Below are positions 26,850-35,728 of a stretch of 64,000 nucleotides of DNA, one piece after another; position 1 is the first letter of the stretch, and every line of letters begins with the position of its first letter. A model generated the notes under the pieces. That model was not told where the DNA came from. It searched no databases and saw only the letters and a list, made by a program, of their open reading frames with translations. This DNA is from Georgenia subflava (GTDB lineage Bacteria; Actinomycetota; Actinomycetes; Actinomycetales; Actinomycetaceae). The position numbers were made by a program, and so were the translations under genes. The stretch lies in assembly GCF_009193155.1 (NCBI RefSeq), contig NZ_VUKD01000005.1:186001-250000 (forward strand), written 5' to 3'.

Positions 26850-28190
26850 GTGAGCGCCATCAGCGCCCAGAACGTGTACAAGGTCTTCGGCAGAAGATCA
26901 CAAGAGGCGGTCCGCCGGCTCCAGGCCGGCAAGAGCCGCGACGAGGTCAAGCCCCTGGGCACGGCCGCCGTCATCGACGCCTCCTTCGAGGTCCAGCCGG
27001 GCGAGACGTTCGTCGTCATGGGGCTGTCCGGCTCGGGCAAGTCCACCCTGATCCGCATGCTCAACGGGCTGCTGCCGCCCACCGCCGGCCGCATCGCCGT
27101 CGACGGCGCCGACATCTCCGACGTCTCGGCCGCGCAGCTGCGCGAGATCCGCCGTCGGAAGGTCTCCATGGTCTTCCAGCACTTCGCGCTGCTCCCCCAC
27201 CGCACGGTGCTCGACAACGCCGCCTACCCCCTGGAGATCCAGGGCGTGGACAAGGCGGAGCGTCGCAAGCGCGCCGCCGAGTCGCTGGGCATGACCGGCC
27301 TGGCCGGCTGGGAGGACCACCTGCCGTCCCAGCTCTCCGGCGGGATGCGCCAGCGCGTGGGCCTGGCCCGGGCACTGGCCGCGGACACCGACATCCTGCT
27401 CATGGACGAGGCGTTCTCCGCCCTCGACCCGCTGATCCGCCGCGAGATGCAGGACCAGCTCGTCGAGCTCCAGGCCACCCTCGGCAAGACCATCGTGTTC
27501 ATCACGCACGACCTCAACGAGGCCATGTACCTCGGCGACCGGATCGCCGTCATGCGTGACGGCCGCATCGTGCAGATCGACACCGCCGAGAAGATCCTCT
27601 CGCACCCCGCCGACGAGTACGTCGCGAAGTTCATCGCCGACGTCGACCGGTCCCGGGTGCTGACCGCCGGCTCGTTCATGAGCCGCCCGGTCGTGACGAT
27701 CCCGAAGACCGGCGGCCCGCAGGTCGCGCTGCGCGAGCTTCGCCAGGCGCAGGTGTCGGCGGCGTACGTGGTGGACAAGCGCCGCGTGCTGCACGGGTCG
27801 GTCTACGACGACGAGCTCCTCACCGCCCACCGTCAGGGCGCCGAGACGCTCGACGGGCTGATCCACCCGGACACCTCCGCCGTCGGCCCGGACACCTCCC
27901 TCGCGGAGATGTTCGCCCCGGCCGCGGAGGCCCGCCTGCCGCTGGCGGTGGTCGACGACGAGCGCCGCCTCCTCGGCGTCGTGCCGCGCGTCGCGCTGCT
28001 CGAGGCCATGGCGCCGACCTCCACCGCCGACAGCGCCGCGAGCCCGGAGGTGGCTGTCTCCGCCGGTCGCGCGACCCCGCACGGCAGCGAGCCGACGGCT
28101 GAGCACGTCGCCGCCGCGCAACCGAAGAACGAGACGACGGCGGCCGCCGAGCCGCCTGCCCCGACCACCACCGAAGGAGGCGCGCGATGA
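26850..28190 (+). CDS. glycine betaine/proline ABC transporter ATP-binding protein with CBS domains
   Basis: A 446-residue ProV/OpuAA-type ATPase: Walker A G-L-S-G-S-G-K-S-T, Q-loop Q-H-F-A-L-L-P-H, signature L-S-G-G-M-R-Q-R-V-G-L-A-R-A-L, Walker B I-L-L-M-D-E-A-F-S-A-L-D-P and the switch T-H-D-L. The C-terminal part contains two CBS-like halves (~residues 275-390), used in OpuA for ionic-strength sensing, then a disordered Ala/Thr/Glu tail. GTG 26850 follows a GAGGTG site; GTG 26844 is an alternative. The permease gene overlaps the stop by four bases. Confidence 0.92.
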   Translation: MSAISAQNVYKVFGRRSQEAVRRLQAGKSRDEVKPLGTAAVIDASFEVQPGETFVVMGLSGSGKSTLIRMLNGLLPPTAGRIAVDGADISDVSAAQLREIRRRKVSMVFQHFALLPHRTVLDNAAYPLEIQGVDKAERRKRAAESLGMTGLAGWEDHLPSQLSGGMRQRVGLARALAADTDILLMDEAFSALDPLIRREMQDQLVELQATLGKTIVFITHDLNEAMYLGDRIAVMRDGRIVQIDTAEKILSHPADEYVAKFIADVDRSRVLTAGSFMSRPVVTIPKTGGPQVALRELRQAQVSAAYVVDKRRVLHGSVYDDELLTAHRQGAETLDGLIHPDTSAVGPDTSLAEMFAPAAEARLPLAVVDDERRLLGVVPRVALLEAMAPTSTADSAASPEVAVSAGRATPHGSEPTAEHVAAAQPKNETTAAAEPPAPTTTEGGAR

Positions 28191-29059
28191 ACGAGGACAC
28201 CTTCCGTATCCCCGTCGGTGACTGGTCCGAGAGCTTCGTCGACTGGCTGACGGACAGCTTCGCCGGCTTCTTCGACGTCCTGCGCGCCGTCCTCGAGTCC
28301 AGCTACGACGCCGTCAACCTCGTCCTCAGCGCACCGCCCTTCTGGCTCGTCGGGATCGTCCTGGCCGGCCTGGCCTTCTGGGCGAAGGGCTGGAAGCTGG
28401 CGGTCGGCAGCCTCGTCGGGCTCGCGGTGATCGTGGGCGTGGACCAGTGGGACAACGCGATGGCCACGCTCGCGCTCGTCCTCGTGGCCAGCGTGATCGC
28501 GACCGTCGTCGGCGTGCCGCTGGGGATCTGGGCCGCCCGCAACTCCACCGTGGCGGCGATCGTCCGCCCCATCCTCGACTTCCTCCAGACGATGCCCGCC
28601 TTCGTCTACCTCATCCCCGCCGTGCTCATCATCGGCGTCGGCGTCGAGCCAGGGATCGTCGCGACCATCGTCTTCGCGGTGGCGCCCGGCGTGCGCATGA
28701 CCCAGCTCGGCATCCGCCAGGTGGACCAGGAGGTCGTCGAGGCCGGTGCCGCGTTCGGCGCCGCCCCCAGGCGCATCCTGCGCCAGATCCAGCTGCCGCT
28801 GGCCATGCCGACCATCATGGCCGGGCTCAACCAGGTGATCATGCTGTCGCTCTCGATGGTCGTCATCGCCGGCATGGTCGGCGCTCCCGGGCTCGGCCAG
28901 GACGTCGTCTCGGCGCTGTCCAGCCTCAACATCGGGCTGGGCGTCGAGGCCGGACTGTCCGTCGTCATCCTGGCGATGTTCCTCGACCGCGTCACCGCCG
29001 CCCTGGGCAACCGCTCCGCCGTCTCGCGGGCGCTGCAGACCCGCTCGGCCGACGACTGA
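28187..29059 (+). CDS. glycine betaine/proline ABC transporter permease
   Basis: A 290-residue ProW/OpuAB-type permease with about six membrane helices. The permease signature with the EAA loop reads V-E-A-G-A-A-F-G-A-A-P-R-R-I-L-R-Q-I, and A-G-M-V-G-A-P-G-L-G is also typical of this family. It couples to the upstream ATPase by an ATGA overlap and is followed 73 bases later by the substrate-binding lipoprotein. The system imports compatible solutes during osmotic stress. Confidence 0.93.
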   Translation: MNEDTFRIPVGDWSESFVDWLTDSFAGFFDVLRAVLESSYDAVNLVLSAPPFWLVGIVLAGLAFWAKGWKLAVGSLVGLAVIVGVDQWDNAMATLALVLVASVIATVVGVPLGIWAARNSTVAAIVRPILDFLQTMPAFVYLIPAVLIIGVGVEPGIVATIVFAVAPGVRMTQLGIRQVDQEVVEAGAAFGAAPRRILRQIQLPLAMPTIMAGLNQVIMLSLSMVVIAGMVGAPGLGQDVVSALSSLNIGLGVEAGLSVVILAMFLDRVTAALGNRSAVSRALQTRSADD

Positions 29060-29132
29060 GCCGACCACACCACAGAACCTGCCACACCGGCTAACAACCA
29101 GAGCGCCCACGCGCTCACGGAAGGACAACGGA

Positions 29133-30071
29133 ATGCAGAACATCAAGCGTCGCGGAGCAATCCTCGCGACCACCTCCGCGCTCGCCCTCACGCTCGCCGC
29201 CTGCGGCTCGAGCGCGGAGGAGACGCCGGAAGAGACCTCGGGCGCGGAGGAGACGGCCGCTGCCGGCACCGCACCCGAGGACGCCGAGCCCATCACGATC
29301 GGCATGTTCAACTGGGAGGAGGCCATCGCCGCCTCCTACCTGTGGGAGCACATCCTCACCGAGGCCGGCTACGAGGTGAGCATCGAGACCGCCGACCCGG
29401 CCGTCGTCTTCGCCGGCACCGCCTCGGGTGAGTACGACGTCAACTTCGACACCTGGCTGCCGCTGACCCACGGCGACTACAAGGAGCAGTTCGGCGACGA
29501 CATGGAAGAGCTCGGCCTGTGGCTCGAGGACGCCCCGCTGACCGTCGCGGTCAACGAGGACGCCCCGATCGACTCCCTGGCCGAGCTCGCCGAGAACGCC
29601 GACGAGTTCGGCAACCGCATCGTCGGCATCGAGGCGGGCGCCGGCCTGACGGGCCAGATGAACGACTCGGCCATCCCGACGTACGGGCTGGAGGACATGG
29701 ACTTCGTGACCTCCTCGACGCCGGCGATGCTCGCCGAGCTGCGCTCCGCCGTCGAGTCGGGCGAGAACATCGCCGTGACGCTGTGGCGTCCGCACTGGGC
29801 CTACGACGAGTTCCCCATCAAGGACCTCGAGGACCCCGAGGGCGCCATGGGTGAGGCCGACGACATCTACGCCTACGGCACCGCCGGCTTCTCCGAGGAG
29901 TACCCGCAGGTCGCCGAGTGGATCGGCAACTTCACGATGACGCACGAGACCATCGCCGAGCTCGAGAACGTCATGTTCAACGAGTTCGAGGGCGAGGACC
30001 ACGAGGCCGCCATCGACCAGTGGGTCGAGGCGAACCCCGAGTTCGTCGAGGGCATCACCGGCGCCGCCTGA
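29133..30071 (+). CDS. glycine betaine ABC transporter substrate-binding lipoprotein, copy 1
   Basis: A 312-residue OpuAC/ProX-type lipoprotein with lipobox L-A-A-C (Cys24) and an acidic Glu/Thr-rich linker before the binding domain. Aromatic residues likely to build the betaine cage are in N-F-D-T-W-L-P and T-L-W-R-P-H-W-A-Y. It follows the permease gene and presumably delivers substrate to it. The acidic surface bias is common in halotolerant actinobacteria. A closely similar second copy lies 540 bases downstream. Confidence 0.92.
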   Translation: MQNIKRRGAILATTSALALTLAACGSSAEETPEETSGAEETAAAGTAPEDAEPITIGMFNWEEAIAASYLWEHILTEAGYEVSIETADPAVVFAGTASGEYDVNFDTWLPLTHGDYKEQFGDDMEELGLWLEDAPLTVAVNEDAPIDSLAELAENADEFGNRIVGIEAGAGLTGQMNDSAIPTYGLEDMDFVTSSTPAMLAELRSAVESGENIAVTLWRPHWAYDEFPIKDLEDPEGAMGEADDIYAYGTAGFSEEYPQVAEWIGNFTMTHETIAELENVMFNEFEGEDHEAAIDQWVEANPEFVEGITGAA

Positions 30072-30610
30072 TCCGACCGCCTCGGCGTGCCACGCCGGCG
30101 CCACGTGCGCCGGCGTGGCCCCGGACCTGGCGCGGCCTGCCGCCAACGGGCGACCTGACCTGGCCCGGGCTGCCGCCCACAGGTGTGGCGCGGCCTCCCG
30201 CCCACGGGCAACCTGGCTCGGCCTGCCGCCCACCGGCAACCAGGCTCGGCCTCCCGCCCACCGGCAACCAGGCTCGGTCTCCCGCCCATCGGCGACGTGG
30301 CTCGGTCTGCCGCTCACGAGCAACCCGGCTGGGCCTGCCGCCCACGGGTGTGGTGCGGGCTGCCCCCGTCGACGGGACCGCCCGCGCCGAGCCGTGTGGC
30401 CGTCCACAGCACGCACCACACACCGGGCTGCGCCTGGCCGTTGACCACCGGCGCACCAACTGACCGCTGCACGATCCTCGCCGTCACCAAGCACGGCGAG
30501 GCGTCCACCAGGCCGCTCACGGCCGAGCCGGGCCACGGACGAGAACGACCTCGCACGGCTCGGCCTGGCTGTCGGGAAAGACCCGAGGGCCGTCCCGGAA
30601 GGATCACCGA
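30072..30610. repeat. intergenic region with ~28-bp imperfect tandem repeats
   Basis: About eight imperfect copies of a 28-bp unit, with core CGGCAACCAGGCTCGG and CCCGCCCAC, fill roughly 30121-30352 between the two betaine-binding protein genes. The rest of the gap holds a GAAGGAT ribosome site for the second copy and no recognisable gene. Frames remain open through the array only because of its GC content. Confidence 0.8.
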
Positions 30611-31552
30611 ATGCAGAGCAGCACACGTCGCGGAGCGATCATCGCGACCACCACCGCCCTCGCGCTCACCCTGGCCGCCTGCGGCACCGGCGGCGGGGAC
30701 TCGACCGGAGACAGCACCGACAGCGCGGAGACTGCCGCCGAAGGCGCCGCACCCGAGGACGCCGAGCCCATCACCATCGGCATGTTCAACTGGGACGAGG
30801 CAATCGCCGCCTCCTACCTCTGGGAGCACATCCTCACCGAGGCCGGCTACGAGGTGAGCATCGAGACCGCCGACCCGGCCGTCGTCTTCGCCGGCACCGC
30901 CTCGGGCGAGTACGACGTCAACTTTGATACCTGGATGCCGGCGATGCACGCCGACTATGTCGGCGAGTTCGGCGACGACATGGAGGACCTCGGCATGTGG
31001 ATGGAGGGAGCGACCCCGGCGGCCATCGCCGTCAACGAGGACGCTCCGATCGACTCCCTGGCCGAGCTCGCCGAGAACGCCGACCTGTTCGGCAACCGCA
31101 TCGTGGGCATCGAGGCCGGCGCCGCCCTGACGGCGATGACGAACGAGTCGATCATCCCGGGCTACGGGCTCGAGGGCATGGAGTTCGTGACGTCCTCGAC
31201 GCCGGCCATGCTCGCCGAGCTGCAGGCCGCCACCGAGGCCGGCGAGAACATCGTGGTGACGCTGTGGGCCCCGCACTGGGCCTACGACGCCTACCCGATC
31301 AAGGACCTCGAGGACCCGGAGGGCACCTTCCCCGAGGCCGACAACGTCCACACCTACGGCCACGCGGGCTTCTCCGAGGAGTACCCGCAGGTCGCCGAGT
31401 GGATCGGCAACTTCACGATGAGCCAGGACCAGCTCGCCGAGCTCGAGAACGTGATGTTCAACGAGTTCGAGGGCGAGGACCACGAGGCCGCCATCGACCA
31501 GTGGGTCGAGACGAACCCCGACTTCGTCGAGGGCATCATCGGCGCGGCCTGA
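30611..31552 (+). CDS. glycine betaine ABC transporter substrate-binding lipoprotein, copy 2
   Basis: A 313-residue paralogue of the preceding lipoprotein, with the same lipobox (Cys24) and long identical stretches, for example around E-E-Y-P-Q-V-A-E-W-I-G-N-F-T-M. Differences cluster near the ligand pocket (D-T-W-M-P-A-M-H versus D-T-W-L-P-L-T-H; L-W-A-P-H versus L-W-R-P-H), which suggests altered solute preference, for example choline or proline betaine. It is separated from copy 1 by a repeat-filled spacer and ends in a strong palindrome. Confidence 0.9.
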   Translation: MQSSTRRGAIIATTTALALTLAACGTGGGDSTGDSTDSAETAAEGAAPEDAEPITIGMFNWDEAIAASYLWEHILTEAGYEVSIETADPAVVFAGTASGEYDVNFDTWMPAMHADYVGEFGDDMEDLGMWMEGATPAAIAVNEDAPIDSLAELAENADLFGNRIVGIEAGAALTAMTNESIIPGYGLEGMEFVTSSTPAMLAELQAATEAGENIVVTLWAPHWAYDAYPIKDLEDPEGTFPEADNVHTYGHAGFSEEYPQVAEWIGNFTMSQDQLAELENVMFNEFEGEDHEAAIDQWVETNPDFVEGIIGAA

Positions 31553-31587
31553 CCAGGCACCCGCACTCCTCTGCCTCCGGAGAGGAA

Positions 31588-31634
31588 CAGACCGAAGGGT
31601 TCGTACCGATAGTCGGTACGAACCCTTCGGTCTG
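31588..31634. terminator. intergenic palindrome, copy 3; terminator after the second betaine-binding gene
   Basis: A perfect 22-bp stem with core ACCGAAGGGTTCGTACCGA and a TAG loop, 35 bases after the gene. It is the longest perfect member of the family also seen at 14115, 21267, 32951 and 45309. Confidence 0.8.
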
Positions 31635-31812
31635 TCATGCGGCGTCCGTCCATCCCGCCTGCCCGTGCCGAGGTGGCTCGCGTCGCGCTGGGGCCATCGA
31701 GTCGGTGGTGCACACAGATCACGGGCCGGTGCGGAGTCCACACGTCTCCCTGACCCGCTGTGTCCACAGCGAACCGTCGGCGGCGCCGGAGGGATCAGCA
31801 TGATGACCACCC

Positions 31813-32790
31813 ATGGCGACGGCGAACCTTCCCGGCATCGAGCGGATCGCGGGCGGCCAGGATCAGGCAATCACCCGCCAGCAGCTCCTCGAGCACGGAG
31901 CAACACCGAACTGGATCAGTCGCCAGGTCCGTAACCGGCGCTGGCAACGAGTCTTCCGCGGGGTCTACGTCATCCACACCGGCCCACTGCAATGGCGCAC
32001 ACGGGCGCGTGCCGCCCTGCTCTACCTGGGCGAGGGAGCGGCACTGAGCCACATCAGTGCCGCCTTTCATCACGGCCTTCGCGACCGGCCGGGCCGCGTC
32101 ATCCACGTCAGCGTGCCGTCGAACCGTCGCCCGGCACCCCAGCGCGGTCTGGTCATCCATCTGCGCGACGCCATGCCCCCGGCTTGGGGGCGGCTCAGGG
32201 CGATATCGCCGGTCTCCACAGTCCTGGACCTCGCTGATGACCCGTCCGTCCACGAGGACGACGTCGTGGGACTCGTCTGCGCCCTCGCCCGGCGATCGAT
32301 CCCGCTGAGTGCACTCATGAAGGAGCTGCGTGCACGCAAGCGGGTGCGACATCGCGCCCTACTAAAGGACCTCGTCACGGCGGTAAAGCTCGGCGTGGAG
32401 TCGCCCCTCGAGTACCGGTACCACCGTGTGGAGCACTCGCACGGTCTGCCTCGATCCACCCTGCAGGTCCGCGAGGTCCTGGACGAGCTGTGGCTGCGGG
32501 CCGACTGCCGATACCTCAAGCTCGGCGTCCGCGTGGAGCTCGACGGACAGCTTGCACACCCGAACGGCCGGACCGATGCCGACGTGTGGCGCGACAACGC
32601 CGCACTGATCGGCGCCGTTGAGATCACGCTGCGGTACCGCTGGCACCACCTTGTGGTGACGCCCTGCGAGGTGGCGCGACAGGTGGCACTGGCTCTCATA
32701 GCGCGTGGATGGACAGGACGACCACGCCGTTGCTCGCCCGGGTGCGCGGTGGGGGATCTCGCCGACCCGCCTGCCGGCAGCCGCCGCTGA
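31813..32790 (+). CDS. AbiEi-like HTH and DUF559-like nuclease-fold protein
   Basis: A 325-residue protein. The N-terminal ~60 residues carry the AbiEi-type domain (I-T-R-Q-Q-L-L-E-H-G then V-R-N-R-R-W-Q-R-V-F-R-G-V-Y). The C-terminal part has V-E-L-D-G-Q-L-A-H, D-A-D-V-W-R-D-N and R-Y-R-W-H, a Vsr/DUF559-like PD-(D/E)XK layout. Proteins with this architecture are common in actinobacteria, usually solitary, and are named type IV antitoxin-like by homology. No AbiEii-type toxin is adjacent, so a toxin-antitoxin role is doubtful. A GGAGGG site near 31788 is better spaced for a different frame, so the start is uncertain. Confidence 0.75.
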   Translation: MATANLPGIERIAGGQDQAITRQQLLEHGATPNWISRQVRNRRWQRVFRGVYVIHTGPLQWRTRARAALLYLGEGAALSHISAAFHHGLRDRPGRVIHVSVPSNRRPAPQRGLVIHLRDAMPPAWGRLRAISPVSTVLDLADDPSVHEDDVVGLVCALARRSIPLSALMKELRARKRVRHRALLKDLVTAVKLGVESPLEYRYHRVEHSHGLPRSTLQVREVLDELWLRADCRYLKLGVRVELDGQLAHPNGRTDADVWRDNAALIGAVEITLRYRWHHLVVTPCEVARQVALALIARGWTGRPRRCSPGCAVGDLADPPAGSRR

Positions 32791-32822
32791 CGCCGAGTCG
32801 GGCGGCAGCCGCACCTGTGACC

Positions 32823-32943
32823 CGCCGAATGAGCCGGCGGTCGCAGCTGGCACCAGCCGAATGAGCCGACAGTCGTAGCTGGCGCCCGCCGAATGAGGCG
32901 GCAGTCGCAGCTGGCGCTCACCAGTCCGCCGACAGTCCCAGCC
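32823..32943. repeat. 32-bp tandem repeat, 3.8 copies
   Basis: Units at 32823-32854, 32855-32886 and 32887-32918, each with GCCGAATGAG and AGCTGGC, plus a decayed fourth. They lie between the convergent AbiEi-like and CDF genes, just before palindrome copy 4. Confidence 0.85.
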
Positions 32944-32950
32944 ATTTGCC

Positions 32951-32989
32951 CGAACGATCTGTACCGATATCCGGTACAAACTCTTCGGC
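32951..32989. terminator. intergenic palindrome, copy 4 (degenerate)
   Basis: CCGAACGATCTGTACCG pairs imperfectly with CGGTACAAACTCTTCGG around a short loop. It lies between convergent genes and belongs to the same family as copies 1-3 and 5. Confidence 0.6.
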
Positions 32990-33048
32990 CTCCGCGGGGC
33001 CGACGGGATGGGACCAGCCAGATCACCGACCGCCAGCGGACGGTTTGC

Positions 33049-34101
33049 CTACGGCTGGTGGGGTTCCGTGTCGGACGAGCGGCCGACGGGCGCGTCTGCG
33101 TCCCGGACCACGGGGGCGTCGGCATCCGGGCCGGCGGGGGCGTCGGGGTCCGGGCCCGCGGGGGCGTCGAGGTCCGGGCCGGCGGCCGCCTCCGCCTGGC
33201 TGTAGAGGTCGGGCTCGAGGTAGATGTGCAGCTTGAGCGGCACCGCCTCGCGCAGCCGCACCTCGGCCGCGTCGATGGCGTCCGCGATCTGCTCGGCGCT
33301 CGAGCTGCGCGGCACGGAGACCTTCGCGGCCACGAGCACGTCGTCCGGACCGAGATGCATGGTCCGCATGTAGATGACGCGGTCCACCCCCTGACCCGGC
33401 AGGGCGTTCCTGAGCGCGTGCTGGTGGTGCGGCAGCGCCGACTCCCCCACCAGCATCGACATCATCTCGCGGGCCAGGAACACCGCTATCACCACGAGGA
33501 GCACGCCGATCGCGGCCGAGCCGACGGCGTCCCAGCGCCCGTCGCCGGTGGCGAGCGTCATCCCCACGCCGAACAGGCCGAACACGAGCCCGAGCAGCGC
33601 TCCGGTGTCCTCGAGGAGGATCGTCGGGATCTCGGGTGCTCGCGAGGCCTTCACGAACTGGAAGAGCGTCATCTTCCCGCGTACATGGTTCGCCTCGATC
33701 ACGGCTGTGCGCAGGGCGAAGCCCTCCATCACCATCGCCAGCAGCAGCACGGTGATCGGCACCCACTGCCAGGAGTCGATCGGGTGCGGGTCGGAGAACT
33801 TGTGCCACGCCTCGTACAGCGCGAAGAGCCCACCGAGGCTGAACAGGACGATCGAGACGATGAAGGCGTAGACGTAGCGCACGCGCCCGTAGCCGAACTG
33901 GTGCTCGCTGGACGCCTTGCGTCGGGCACGCCTGCCACCGATGAGGAGCAGCGCCTGGTTCGACGTGTCGGCCACCGAGTGCACGGACTCCGCCAGCATC
34001 GAGCTCGATCCGGTCAGCAGGTAGCCGACGAACTTCGCGATGGCGATGCCCAGGTTCGCAAACAGTGCGGTGATGACTGCCTTGGTGCCGCCCGATGCCA
34101 T
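33049..34101 (-). CDS. cation diffusion facilitator family transporter
   Basis: A 350-residue CDF transporter with about six membrane helices. Helix 2 has the metal-site pattern A-E-S-V-H-S-V-A-D. Helix 5 carries I-L-L-E-D-T-G-A instead of HxxxD, as I recall for the ZnT9-like branch, so metal specificity is unclear. A cytoplasmic C-terminal domain follows, then a repetitive tail of about five P-A-G-P-D-x-D-A-like units that probably arose by DNA slippage. The likely role is divalent metal efflux. Confidence 0.88.
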   Translation of the reverse strand: MASGGTKAVITALFANLGIAIAKFVGYLLTGSSSMLAESVHSVADTSNQALLLIGGRRARRKASSEHQFGYGRVRYVYAFIVSIVLFSLGGLFALYEAWHKFSDPHPIDSWQWVPITVLLLAMVMEGFALRTAVIEANHVRGKMTLFQFVKASRAPEIPTILLEDTGALLGLVFGLFGVGMTLATGDGRWDAVGSAAIGVLLVVIAVFLAREMMSMLVGESALPHHQHALRNALPGQGVDRVIYMRTMHLGPDDVLVAAKVSVPRSSSAEQIADAIDAAEVRLREAVPLKLHIYLEPDLYSQAEAAAGPDLDAPAGPDPDAPAGPDADAPVVRDADAPVGRSSDTEPHQP

Positions 34102-34432
34102 AGGTCGTTTCCCAACGTTCGATCCGTCGGACTCAAGGTCCGCGCACAGGCTATGCGATCAGGCACAGGGGCGCCGGTCGTGCGGTCAGCTGCCGACTCG
34201 TCGTGGTGGCCCGACACCCGGGCGCACGTCCGGCCGACCGGAACGGTCGCACACCATCGCCGCAGCGGCAGCTGCTGCCTGTGACGCGCGCCCAGGTGGG
34301 TCTGCGCAGCCAGAGAGGTCGATTCGGGCGGACAGGTCAGCCCAACGGGGTCAGCGCAGGCAGTCGGGTCAGCCCAGGCAGATGAGCCCAACGAGATGAG
34401 CCCACGTAGGTCAGCCCCGGCAGGTCTGACCG
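34102..34432. other. intergenic region with short degenerate repeats
   Basis: The CDF promoter should lie near 34102-34170. The remainder, especially 34338-34432, consists of irregular 14-20 bp units with the core GGTCAGCCCA or ATGAGCCCA. I see no gene here. Confidence 0.5.
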
Positions 34433-34657
34433 TCAGACGCCGACGTGCCGGGCCTCGGACTCGAGAAGGATCGGCACACCGTCGCGCACCGGGTACGCGA
34501 GCGGGTTGACCTCACTGGTCGAGACGAGCTCTGGCTCACCGTCCGGTCCGGTTCCGTCCACGAGGTCGGCACCGGTCACCGGGCAGCGCAGGATGTGCCG
34601 CACCCACGGGTCGATGCCGAGCAGGGAACGGCCGGCGTCCGGGCGGGACTGGCTCAC
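34433..34657 (-). CDS. Trm112 family protein
   Basis: A 74-residue small protein. The core reads W-V-R-H-I-L-R-C-P-V-T-G, followed by Y-P-V-R-D-G-V-P-I-L-L. Bacterial Trm112-like proteins (YcaR family) are activators or zinc-binding partners of methyltransferases; only one Cys of the usual pairs is left here. The GTG start at 34657 has an AGGAGG ribosome site seven bases away, and the longer upstream frame has no such support. It lies in a conserved block with DUF3499, metallopeptidase and mannose genes. Confidence 0.88.
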   Translation of the reverse strand: MSQSRPDAGRSLLGIDPWVRHILRCPVTGADLVDGTGPDGEPELVSTSEVNPLAYPVRDGVPILLESEARHVGV

Positions 34658-34781
34658 GTGAGGCCTCCTGAGTCTTGATCTGCCCGCCAGCCTACCGGCG
34701 GAACCTGCCACCACGATCGACGTGGCGATCGCTCGCGAACAGCCCGCTCGACCCGTCACGCGCAGGCACCTCCCCGAGGAG

Positions 34782-35195
34782 CTACTCCCCCTCGCCCCGC
34801 AGGACACGCAGATGGCCGCGGCGGCCGATCTCGCCGTCGGCAGCAGGCTCCGGCAGCCGGTGCGTGACGGGTGCCGGTGCGGCCGAGCCGGGGCGCTTGG
34901 CCGGCACGGTCGCCTGCGGCGTGGAGCGCGAGGCCTCACGGACCGCGTTGGCCAGCGCCACGAGGTCGTCGTCCGACGGGGCAGCCGGCACGAAGTCCGT
35001 GGCCAGACGCACCACGTCCCACCCGCGCGGCACCGTCAGACGCTCGGCGTGCACGTCGCACAGGTCGTAGCTGTGCGGCTCGGCGCTGGTGGACAGCGGG
35101 CCCAGGACGGCGGTGGAGTCGGCGTAGACATAGGTGAGGGTGGCCACGGCTGATCGGTCGCAGGCGGACCTGGTGCACTGGCGGACGGCTCTCAC
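34782..35195 (-). CDS. DUF3499 family protein
   Basis: A 137-residue protein. The N-terminal part is typical of DUF3499: Q-C-T-R-S-A-C-D-R-S-A-V-A-T-L-T-Y-V-Y, then Y-D-L-C-D-V-H-A-E-R-L, giving a likely zinc-binding site from three Cys and one His. The C-terminal third is disordered. I chose GTG 35195 so the protein begins directly before the conserved V-R-Q-C. The family is confined to actinobacteria and regularly neighbours the metallopeptidase, WhiB and mannose genes. Function unknown. Confidence 0.87.
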   Translation of the reverse strand: MRAVRQCTRSACDRSAVATLTYVYADSTAVLGPLSTSAEPHSYDLCDVHAERLTVPRGWDVVRLATDFVPAAPSDDDLVALANAVREASRSTPQATVPAKRPGSAAPAPVTHRLPEPAADGEIGRRGHLRVLRGEGE

Positions 35196-35266
35196 AACCG
35201 CTGACGCTACCTCCTGCGACGCCTTGCGCGGAGTTTCCACGCCGTGAGCCCCGTTACGCTCGTGTC

Positions 35267-35728
35267 GTGAGCGAGTCCGACCTGCCAGTCCCCGCGGTGC
35301 CGGTGCGCCGCGGCGCCAAGCGCCGGGACCGGCGCGGTCGTGGGCTGCGCGGCCCGCTCGTCCCTCCGACGCTGCCCGCCTGGCGGACGAGGGCGGACAA
35401 GTTCGACGACGTCGTCCTGCGTCGGGTGCGGCGGCTCGACCGTCAGTGGTCCAAGCAGCTCAAGGGCGTGGAGTTCGCCGTCGAGGAGGTCCCGCCGTCG
35501 GACCCGGCTCCCTGGGAGCACCGGACCGTGGCGCTCGGACGCTACTTCCCGGCCGACCCGGCCGCCGGGCTGACCCACCGGATCGTGATCTACCGCCGAC
35601 CGCTGCTGGCTCGCTGCGAGGACGCCGAGGACGTGGACATGCTGGTGCGGGTCGTGCTCGTGGAGCAGGTCGCGAGCATGCTCGGCCGCGCCCCGGAGGA
35701 CATCGACCCGGGCTACCCGGCGGAGTAG
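35267..35728 (+). CDS. metallopeptidase family protein lacking the HExxH motif
   Basis: A 153-residue protein of the small zincin-like (DUF1025) family. After a basic leader, the core contains F-D-D-V-V-L-R-R-V-R-R-L, R-I-V-I-Y-R-R-P-L and, where catalytic relatives have H-E-x-x-H, the sequence V-L-V-E-Q-V-A-S-M-L-G. The metal ligands are therefore absent and it is probably not a peptidase. The C-terminus P-G-Y-P-A-E and its stop are part of a 34-bp minisatellite. It is divergent from DUF3499 and convergent with DUF5719. Confidence 0.83.
   Translation: MSESDLPVPAVPVRRGAKRRDRRGRGLRGPLVPPTLPAWRTRADKFDDVVLRRVRRLDRQWSKQLKGVEFAVEEVPPSDPAPWEHRTVALGRYFPADPAAGLTHRIVIYRRPLLARCEDAEDVDMLVRVVLVEQVASMLGRAPEDIDPGYPAE

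Noticed and set aside
31800-31934. A short frame starting ATGATGACC with a good GGAGGG site before the AbiEi-like gene
   Set aside because: It has no domain and overlaps the AbiEi-like gene in another frame; the well spaced ribosome site is noted as an uncertainty for that gene's start.
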